DNA of 10,716 nucleotides from Lactobacillaceae bacterium AF64-9pH9TA. GTDB lineage: Bacteria; Bacillota; Bacilli; Lactobacillales; Lactobacillaceae. The notes below the pieces were generated by a model. It ran no database searches. It was not told the DNA's origin and saw nothing but the letters and a program-made list of their open reading frames with translations. Shown here one piece after another: positions 5,925 to 10,716 of this stretch. The stretch lies in NCBI GenBank assembly GCA_027681045.1, contig JAQDCK010000028.1, forward strand, positions 1 to 10,716, given 5' to 3'. The first letter of the stretch is position 1. The number at the start of each line of letters is the position of its first letter. The translations under genes were made by a program, and so were the position numbers.

Positions 5925-6926
5925 CTAGTCGCCCAAGGTAGCAACCATGACAGCCTTGATAGTGTGCATTCTATTTTCAGCTTCACGGAAGACAACTGAG
6001 TGCTTGCTTTCAAAGACTTCGTCAGTTACTTCAAGTTCCTTCAGACCGAACTTTTCGTAAACTTCGCGGCCAACTTCAGTTTCCAGGTTGTGGAAGGCTG
6101 GCAGGCAGTGTTCGAAGATAACGTTAGGGTTTTCAGTAGCCTTAAGAACGTCCATGGTGATTTGGTATGGTGAAAGCAATTCGATCCGCTTCTTCCACTT
6201 GTCGTCGGATTCACCCATTGATACCCAAACGTCGCCGTAGATTACGTCCATGCCCTTAACGCCTTCCTTAACGTCGTTTGAAACAACGATCTTGGCGCCA
6301 GTTTCCTTGGCGATTGCGTTAGCCTTTGCCAAAGTTTCTTCACTTGGGTTCAGTTCTGGAGGAGTTACCACGTGGTATTCCATACCCATAACTGCGGCAC
6401 CCAGCATCAAAGCGTTGGATACGTTGTCGTGACCGTCACCAACAAAGGCAAACTTGATGTCCTTGTATTCCTTCTTCAAAACTTCCTTAGCAGTCAAGAA
6501 GTCGGCCAGAACTTGAGTTGGGTGGTCAGCGTCCGTCAAACCGTTCCAAACTGGGACACCGGAGTACTTAGCCAAAGTTTCAGCTGCTTCTTGTGAGAAG
6601 CCACGGAATTCGATACCGTCGAACATGCCACCCAATACGCGAGCAGTGTCCTTAACTGATTCCTTGTGGCCGAAGTGTGAACCGCTTGGCCCAAGGTAAG
6701 TTACGTGAGCGCCTTGGTCGTGAGCACCAACTTCGAATGAGCAACGGGTTCTGGTTGAGTCCTTTTCGAAGATCAAAGCAATGTTCTTGCCCTTCAAGCG
6801 AGGTTGTTCAACTCCAGCGTACTTGTCCTTCTTGAGTTGTTCTGCCAAGTCAAGCAGGTACTCCATTTCACGAGTGTTAAAATCTGCGAGAGTTAAATAA
6901 CTGCGGTTGCGTAAATTAAAAGCCAT
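5925..6926 (-). CDS. arcB: Catabolic ornithine carbamoyltransferase ArcB
   Basis: Cytoplasmic enzyme converting citrulline and phosphate to ornithine and carbamoyl phosphate, the second ADI step. The 333 residues contain the carbamoyl phosphate loop STRTR (57-61), DHPTQ (134-138), the ornithine-closing SMGE loop (236-239) and FEHCLP (271-276), all diagnostic for the family. Length is normal. The segment GDGHDNVSN (163-171) replaces the commoner R-N-N form with His-Asp-Asn. The ATG at 6926 follows a perfect AGGAGG with an 8-base spacer. It is the first arc gene, behind a promoter with an embedded cre site. Sequence alone does not separate the catabolic from the anabolic (ArgF) enzyme; the neighbouring arcC, arcA and arcD decide it. 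Confidence 0.96.
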   Translation of the reverse strand: MAFNLRNRSYLTLADFNTREMEYLLDLAEQLKKDKYAGVEQPRLKGKNIALIFEKDSTRTRCSFEVGAHDQGAHVTYLGPSGSHFGHKESVKDTARVLGGMFDGIEFRGFSQEAAETLAKYSGVPVWNGLTDADHPTQVLADFLTAKEVLKKEYKDIKFAFVGDGHDNVSNALMLGAAVMGMEYHVVTPPELNPSEETLAKANAIAKETGAKIVVSNDVKEGVKGMDVIYGDVWVSMGESDDKWKKRIELLSPYQITMDVLKATENPNVIFEHCLPAFHNLETEVGREVYEKFGLKELEVTDEVFESKHSVVFREAENRMHTIKAVMVATLGD

Positions 6927-6982
6927 GATAGCTTCCTCCTGTTTTCTATTGTGTTTGTGTTTTTCACTTGTTTACGATTATC

Positions 6983-7009
6983 ATTATAGAAAGCGTTTTC
7001 AGATCACAA
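6983..7009 (-). promoter_or_regulatory. arcB promoter
   Basis: The minus strand carries a perfect TATAAT -10 box (6988-6983). The -35 region is poor: TTGTGA (7009-7004) at 15 bases or GTTGTG at 16. A weak -35 would fit an activated promoter. The start site would fall about 50 bases before arcB. Confidence 0.65.
6988..7001. promoter_or_regulatory. cre site (CcpA operator) in the arcB promoter
   Basis: The minus strand reads TGAAAACGCTTTCT, which fits the catabolite-responsive element consensus TGNAANCGNWNNCW at every fixed position. It fills the spacer between -35 and -10 and overlaps the first base of the -10 box, so bound CcpA would block RNA polymerase. This predicts glucose repression of the arc genes, as known for ADI clusters of other lactic acid bacteria. 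Confidence 0.82.
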
Positions 7010-7219
7010 CGGCAAAAACCAAGAAGATTTACCAAAAAAAATCAGCAATTAATTAATTAGTTTTTCTGAACTGTATAATCTAATTTTTTTAGTGAATAGA
7101 AGGCCCCTTATACGGCCCTTTGGGTACTTTTCCCTTGTTTATACACTTTTTTATATTAAGCCGCCTTTGTGCTAAAATAGAATTATTGACTCAGTAAACT
7201 TCACTTTGCTTCAAAAATG
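7010..7219. other. AT-rich divergent spacer between arcB and the regulator gene
   Basis: Together with the arcB leader and promoter this forms a 309-base region without a gene. It is AT-rich and contains the palindrome AATTAATTAATT (7048-7059), a TATAAT on the plus strand (7074-7079) with no good -35 box, and a near-repeat GGCCCCTT/GGCCCTT in a small GC-rich island. I found no convincing ARG box, no CRP/FNR-type site and no clear terminator. Confidence 0.6.
7150..7178 (+). promoter_or_regulatory. Possible promoter of the YcbB-like regulator gene
   Basis: TAAAAT (7173-7178) is preceded by TTTGTGC, giving a partial extended -10. At 17 bases upstream lies TTTATA, a weak -35 match. It lies about 58 bases before the start codon. 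A second TTGACT at 7185-7190 has no acceptable -10 partner. Confidence 0.4.
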
Positions 7220-7235
7220 AGGAGAAAATGCTAAA

Positions 7236-8105
7236 ATGCACTTTTATATCACAAACAAAAGCACCAGGAACTTACAACTAATTAGTGACGCCCTGGAACG
7301 GAACTTCGAAAACATCGTCGTCGGCCGGTCAACCGACGCTCAAAGGACTTTTGACGACCTTCGCCAGCTCAGAGTTGACGTATTGGTGGTCGACTATGAC
7401 CTGGCACCTTTTGACGGCTTAACTCTCTTAAGGCGGCTCAAGCAGGCCAACATCCTGCCCCGGGTAATCATGACGGCCAACACCCCGTCAGAATCCCTGA
7501 TCACGGCTGCCTACCAGAACGGCTGCGACTTTTTTATCCACCACCAGCTCAATTCTGAAGAGATTGCCCATATCTCCAAAATTATCAGCACGACCCTGCA
7601 GCTTTTAAGCAACATGCGGGTAATCAGCGAACTTTCCGGCAGTTTAAACAATCCATATGGCCGCCAGCAAACCACCCACCGGCAGCAGATCGACCATGTC
7701 ACCGACACCCTGCGCTTTTTGGGCATCGCATCAGAAAAAGGCTATGAGGACATCATGAAAATCATCCGCCTGATGGTCGACAAGGACATGAGCTTCGACC
7801 AGATCGACCTGGAAGAGAGCTTCGGCATAAGCAGCCGGGAGAAAAAGGTCATTTACCAGCGTATACGCCGGACCCTGCACATCGGGATCGTCAACCTGGC
7901 CACCATGTGCATCGACTACCCGGACAACGAAATGCTGCTGGACTATGCCAACAACCTCTTTGAGTACCAGAACATCCACGTGGAAATGCAGCATCAAAAC
8001 GGCAAGGAGCTGGAGCGGGGGCAGATTTCCCTGCAGCACTTTTTTGACGGCCTCCTTCAGGAAAGCTACCGGGTCAAGCGGGACAGCGACAATGAGCTCT
8101 GGTAA
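7236..8105 (+). CDS. YcbB/GlnL-type response regulator with a degenerate receiver domain
   Basis: Predicted cytoplasmic regulator of 289 residues. Residues 1-120 have a CheY-like receiver pattern: a hydrophobic first strand, VLVVDYDLAPFDG (49-61) with Asp53 where the phosphoacceptor belongs, and VIMTAN (77-82) with Thr80. Two parts of the usual active site are missing. The first strand ends in TNK (6-8) where an acidic pair is expected, and the fifth strand reads FFIHHQ (99-104), lacking the Lys of the usual Lys-Pro. Residues 150-255 match the YcbB output domain (FLGIASEKGYEDI, 161-173; QRIRR, 208-212; YANNLFEYQNIHVEM, 237-251). In Bacillus subtilis GlnL (YcbB) controls glutamine use with the kinase GlnK; no kinase gene is visible here. 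AGGAG lies 11 bases before the ATG. The gene diverges from arcB, so control of the arc genes is conceivable but is inference only. Confidence 0.82.
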   Translation: MHFYITNKSTRNLQLISDALERNFENIVVGRSTDAQRTFDDLRQLRVDVLVVDYDLAPFDGLTLLRRLKQANILPRVIMTANTPSESLITAAYQNGCDFFIHHQLNSEEIAHISKIISTTLQLLSNMRVISELSGSLNNPYGRQQTTHRQQIDHVTDTLRFLGIASEKGYEDIMKIIRLMVDKDMSFDQIDLEESFGISSREKKVIYQRIRRTLHIGIVNLATMCIDYPDNEMLLDYANNLFEYQNIHVEMQHQNGKELERGQISLQHFFDGLLQESYRVKRDSDNELW

Positions 8106-8123
8106 GGAGCTTTCTGCTTGTAG

Positions 8124-8129
8124 TACAAT
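8124..8129 (+). promoter_or_regulatory. Possible -10 box before the B3/B4 gene
   Basis: TACAAT lies in the 75-base gap after the regulator gene, about 50 bases before the next start codon. No good -35 box is visible at 16-18 bases. No terminator separates the two genes, so co-transcription is at least as likely. Confidence 0.3.
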
Positions 8130-8180
8130 TGGATAGTAAGAAAAGAAATTATCTCTTTTATATAGAAAGAAAGGCACAAC

Positions 8181-8900
8181 ATGTTAGAAAAAGTTACCGT
8201 TGACCCAAGTTTTTGGGAACTCTTCCCTGACGCGCAAGTAAACATCATGCTCGTCAGCGGCATCGACAACCACGACACTGATGACAATTTGGCCCGCCGG
8301 CGCAAGCTGCTCAGAGAAGGCAGCGACAAGGCGGAAGACTTCCTGGGTGCTGCAGCTTTTGCTAAGAACCCGGTTGTTGCTGAATGGCGGCAAGCCTACC
8401 AGCAATTCAAAAAGAAGAAAGGCGTCCGGGCTTCCATCGAAGCGCTCTTGAAGCGGATCGACAAGGGCGAGGACTTGCACCCGATTTCACCATTGGTTGA
8501 CGTCTACAATTCAGTTTCCCTGGCTCATGGTGTCCCAATCGGCATCGAAGACCAAGATAAATTGGCCGGCACCATGCACCTGGGCCAAGTCCACGAAGGC
8601 CTGCCCTTCCAGCCAGTCGGCGCTGATAAAGACGAACCGACCCTTGAAGGGGAAGTTGCCTGGTATGACGACCAAGGTGCCGTTTGCCGCTGCCTCAACT
8701 GGCGGGATGCCCAAAGAACCATGCTAGACGAAGATTCAACTAAGGGCGTAATCGTAATTGAATCAGTCAATGCTGACCAGGCCCAGCGGGCTAACGAAGC
8801 CATGAGCGACTTGGAAAAGCTTTTGGAAGAATTCTTCGGCATCAAGCCGGACAAGTCTGTGGTCTTGACCAAGGATGCGCCAAGCGTGGACGTTGACTAA
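8181..8900 (+). CDS. Stand-alone B3/B4 domain protein (PheRS beta-like)
   Basis: A 239-residue soluble protein made of one B3/B4 domain, the fold that forms the editing-site region of the phenylalanyl-tRNA synthetase beta subunit. Recognisable segments are the KNPVVAEWRQAYQQF helix (62-76), an Arg/Lys-rich turn KKKKGVRASIEALLKRI (77-93) and HPISPLVDVYNSVSLAHGVP (100-119), followed by GIEDQDKLAG (121-130). The synthetase's other domains are absent. Proteins of this type are widespread in Firmicutes with no settled role; removal of a wrong amino acid from tRNA or another tRNA-related job is a family-based guess. AAAGG precedes the ATG by about 7 bases. The C-terminal tail is acidic. It lies 75 bases after the regulator gene and ends at a strong terminator. 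Confidence 0.82.
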   Translation: MLEKVTVDPSFWELFPDAQVNIMLVSGIDNHDTDDNLARRRKLLREGSDKAEDFLGAAAFAKNPVVAEWRQAYQQFKKKKGVRASIEALLKRIDKGEDLHPISPLVDVYNSVSLAHGVPIGIEDQDKLAGTMHLGQVHEGLPFQPVGADKDEPTLEGEVAWYDDQGAVCRCLNWRDAQRTMLDEDSTKGVIVIESVNADQAQRANEAMSDLEKLLEEFFGIKPDKSVVLTKDAPSVDVD

Positions 8901-8925
8901 AAAGTTATTAATAAGTTTTCCACAA

Positions 8926-8962
8926 GAAAAAAGTCTTACCCGTCACAGGTAAGACTTTTTTC
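8926..8962. terminator. Bidirectional intrinsic terminator
   Basis: A perfect 15-bp inverted repeat (8926-8940 and 8948-8962) has a 7-base loop. It has six A on the left and six T on the right, so it works on both strands. It ends the plus-strand B3/B4 gene (26 bases past its stop) and the minus-strand amidohydrolase gene (17 bases past its stop). Confidence 0.95.
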
Positions 8963-8978
8963 GATTGACTAAAATATT

Positions 8979-10553
8979 TTACTTCTTTTCCTGGCTCCAG
9001 ACCTTTTCCCCGCCAATCCAAGTCGATGCCGGCTTGACCTTGGCTAAGTCAATTGCTTTTTGGCTGAAGATATCCCGGTCCAAAATGACAAAGTCGGCGT
9101 CCTTGCCCGGGGTCAAGGTCCCATTATTGACAAAGCCGCCCATCTTGGCCGCGTCCCTGGTGTAAGCCAGGATGGCCCGGGCTACTGGGATACCTTCATC
9201 TTCATTAATAAAACCGCCTGCTGCCGTGTGCCGGGTCACTGCCGCGTAGATTCCGTAAAAAGGACTGTCCGGTTCCGCCCAGGGGGTGCATGGAGCGTCT
9301 GAACTGAGGCTGAAGAGAATATTTTCTTTGTCTAAGCTCTTGATCCGGTAGGCCATTTTCAGCTGGTCCGCTGACAAAAACTGCCGGTAGGAATCTTCTT
9401 CAGCGAAGAAGAAGATCGGTTGGGTCGAAACAGCCAGGCCAACTTTTGCCCCCTTCAGCTCCTTGAGCATGGAGTCGGATAAAAGTGAAGCGTGCTCGAT
9501 TCTGACTGACGGCTGGCCTTCAAGCCAAGGATCCAGATCCTGGCAAACGTCGATCACCCGCTGAATGGCCGCGTCGCCCATGGCGTGAACCGCGACCTGC
9601 AGCTTATGTTCTCGGGCATAAGCGATAATTTCCCGCAAACGGTCCTCACTGGTTAATGACACGCCCTTTTTGCCAGATGGGAAGGCATCCTTCATCAAGG
9701 CCGTTTCACCGGAAATGCTGCCATCCATGAAGACCTTGAGCCCGGCCACCCGCAGGCGGTCACTCTTTTCGATTTCCAAAGGACCAGCAACTTCATCAGC
9801 CACGTAATAGATGGCTGACTTAGGCTTAAAGCCCTGCTTATAGGCATCTTGGTACAAGGAAAGCGTGGCGTAAGGGTGCAGCCGCCCCATCATTTCCCCG
9901 ATGGCTACCAAGCCGTTTTCTAGGTAGTGGCTGGATGACTTGACCAGGTTGGCCACGTCATATTCGTAAGACAAGGCAGATTTAGCCCGGATCAACAACT
10001 GGCTGGCCGCGACTTCCCGCATGAAGCCAGTTGGCCGGCCGGAAGCGTCTTTTTCAATCTTCCCGCCCGCCGGGTCCGGTGTATGCTCATCAATTCCTGC
10101 CAATTCCAGAGCCCGGGAATTGCCCACTGAAGAGTGGCAGTCAGACCGGTACAAGAAGATCGGCTGGGTAGTTGACACCTGGTCCAGGTCATCTCTAGTC
10201 GGGCTCCGGTGTTCAGCCAGCTTGCTTTCGTCAAAGCCCCAACCCTCAATCCAGACGTCAGGCCCCTGGCCATATTCCGGAGTATGGCGGAGGGCTTCCT
10301 GCATTTCACTAATACTGTTAACCAAAGGCGGGGTGCAGGCTGCCCCATGTAAGGCGTCAGCAATATACTTGGGGTGGGTGTGGTTGTCGATCAGACCTGG
10401 CAGGACGGTTTGTCCCTGAAGATCAATGATTTCACCCCGGCCTTTTTCCCCAATAGCCACGATCTTGCCGTCTTCAACCGTGATTGAATCGGTAAAGGCC
10501 GTCTCGTTTTCCCCGGTAAAAATTTTCCCGTTTACAAAAGTTCGGCAGTTCAT
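8979..10553 (-). CDS. YtcJ-type metal-dependent amidohydrolase
   Basis: Predicted cytoplasmic hydrolase of 524 residues in the amidohydrolase superfamily (Amidohydro_3, YtcJ/NfdA-like). The composite N- and C-terminal beta-sandwich is suggested by FVNGKIFTG (6-14) and GKDADFVILDRD (483-494). Metal-site candidates run in the expected order: HTH in LIDNHTHP (54-61), Lys274 in AGLKVFMDGS (270-279), His323 in VHAMGD (322-327), His354 in RIEHASLL (351-358) and Asp419 in SSDAPCTP (417-424). The length is normal for the family. AGGAG lies 7 bases before the ATG at 10553. No signal peptide is seen. Members act on N-formyl or other amide substrates, but the substrate cannot be read from sequence. It is a single-gene unit, ending at the bidirectional terminator. 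Confidence 0.92.
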   Translation of the reverse strand: MNCRTFVNGKIFTGENETAFTDSITVEDGKIVAIGEKGRGEIIDLQGQTVLPGLIDNHTHPKYIADALHGAACTPPLVNSISEMQEALRHTPEYGQGPDVWIEGWGFDESKLAEHRSPTRDDLDQVSTTQPIFLYRSDCHSSVGNSRALELAGIDEHTPDPAGGKIEKDASGRPTGFMREVAASQLLIRAKSALSYEYDVANLVKSSSHYLENGLVAIGEMMGRLHPYATLSLYQDAYKQGFKPKSAIYYVADEVAGPLEIEKSDRLRVAGLKVFMDGSISGETALMKDAFPSGKKGVSLTSEDRLREIIAYAREHKLQVAVHAMGDAAIQRVIDVCQDLDPWLEGQPSVRIEHASLLSDSMLKELKGAKVGLAVSTQPIFFFAEEDSYRQFLSADQLKMAYRIKSLDKENILFSLSSDAPCTPWAEPDSPFYGIYAAVTRHTAAGGFINEDEGIPVARAILAYTRDAAKMGGFVNNGTLTPGKDADFVILDRDIFSQKAIDLAKVKPASTWIGGEKVWSQEKK

Positions 10554-10591
10554 CTTTTTCTCCTGTTTTCCTATTAATCCTAATTCTGTTT

Positions 10592-10605
10592 ATTAAGCGT
10601 TTACA
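10592..10605. promoter_or_regulatory. cre-like element upstream of the amidohydrolase gene
   Basis: The minus strand reads TGTAAACGCTTAAT, which matches the cre consensus except that the conserved C at position 13 is A. It lies just downstream of two overlapping -10-like hexamers, TAGAAT (10616-10611) and TAAAAT (10611-10606), neither with a strong -35 box. Repression by CcpA through a roadblock is possible but less certain than at arcB. Confidence 0.4.
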
Positions 10606-10675
10606 ATTTTATTCTACTCAGAAAGCAGATAAATAACAGTCAAAATTAGGCAAATAGAAAATAAAACAAGAAAAC

Positions 10676-10704
10676 AAAAAGAGCCAGACTTCCGTCTGAC
10701 TCTT
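10676..10704 (-). terminator. Intrinsic terminator of a gene off the right edge
   Basis: An 11-bp stem pairs 10679-10689 with 10694-10704, with one G-U pair in the minus-strand RNA and a GGAA loop. On the minus strand it is followed by a T-run. It must end a minus-strand gene to the right of the window and separates it from the amidohydrolase gene. Confidence 0.85.
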
Positions 10705-10716
10705 GTCTCGCGCGGC

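Noticed and set aside
7040..7110. Possible ARG box (ArgR operator) in the divergent spacer
   Set aside because: AATTAATTAATT and TGAATAGAA have the right base composition but lack the paired TGNAT/ATNCA arms of an ARG box.
7228..7281. Upstream start codon giving a 17-codon peptide overlapping the regulator start
   Set aside because: Its ATG is only 3 bases from AGGAG, too close for efficient initiation, while the regulator's ATG at 7236 has a workable spacing. A leader-peptide role was considered, but the peptide has no notable amino acid run.
7731..8177. Minus-strand frame of 148 codons opposite the regulator gene
   Set aside because: Antisense to a gene with recognisable receiver and YcbB domains; GC-rich third positions make long shadow frames likely here.
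9992..10419. Frames of 123 and 132 codons overlapping the amidohydrolase gene
   Set aside because: Both are out-of-frame shadows of a gene with the full set of amidohydrolase motifs.
10606..10643. TTGACT as the -35 box of the amidohydrolase gene
   Set aside because: The spacer to TAGAAT would be 21 bases, outside the working range, and the hexamer at 17 bases (TGAGTA) is a poor -10.

Overview
The window suggests a low-GC-group Gram-positive lactic acid bacterium with a roughly balanced base composition, most likely a Lactobacillus of the L. delbrueckii type. The grounds are CCA-less tRNA genes in the lactobacillar order Val-Lys-Leu-Thr-Gly-Leu-Arg-Pro-Met-Ile2-fMet-Phe-Gly-Ile-Ser, strong AGGAGG-type ribosome binding sites, a CcpA-type cre site, and GC-rich coding regions between AT-rich spacers. 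The species is inference; the arginine deiminase genes and tRNAs are read directly.

Region 1 (1-1904) is a dense minus-strand tRNA array of 19 genes in two transcription units. The first unit, read right to left, holds 15 tRNAs. It has a promoter at 1945-1972, a short hairpin leader, and an intrinsic terminator at 585-611. The second unit (Glu, Ser-UGA, fMet, Asp, continuing off the left edge) has two good tandem promoters at 373-490. None of the tRNAs whose 3' end lies in the window encodes CCA. An identical initiator tRNA gene occurs in each unit. No rRNA is present in the window.

Region 2 (2014-7009) is a complete minus-strand arginine deiminase (ADI) pathway in the order arcB-arcC-arcA-arcD: ornithine carbamoyltransferase, carbamate kinase, arginine deiminase and arginine/ornithine antiporter. 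Imported arginine is hydrolysed by ArcA to citrulline and ammonia. ArcB phosphorolyses citrulline to ornithine and carbamoyl phosphate, ArcC uses the carbamoyl phosphate to make ATP, and ArcD exports the ornithine in exchange for arginine. A cre site inside the arcB promoter points to carbon catabolite repression. A large imperfect hairpin between arcA and arcD looks like an attenuating terminator, and a strong terminator follows arcD. No arcR or arcT is visible.

Region 3 (7150-8962), on the plus strand and divergent from arcB, holds a YcbB/GlnL-type response regulator whose receiver domain has lost the Mg-binding acidic pair and the conserved lysine, then a stand-alone B3/B4 (PheRS-beta-like) domain protein. 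A perfect 15-bp bidirectional terminator closes this region.

Region 4 (8979-10716) is a minus-strand YtcJ-type metal-dependent amidohydrolase with a weak cre-like element upstream, followed by the terminator of a gene lying off the right edge. The most interesting candidates are the degenerate regulator next to the arc genes, the tandem tRNA promoters sharing a start-site motif, and the acceptor-stem mismatch in tRNA-Phe. I found no CRISPR array, insertion sequence or clearly novel system.
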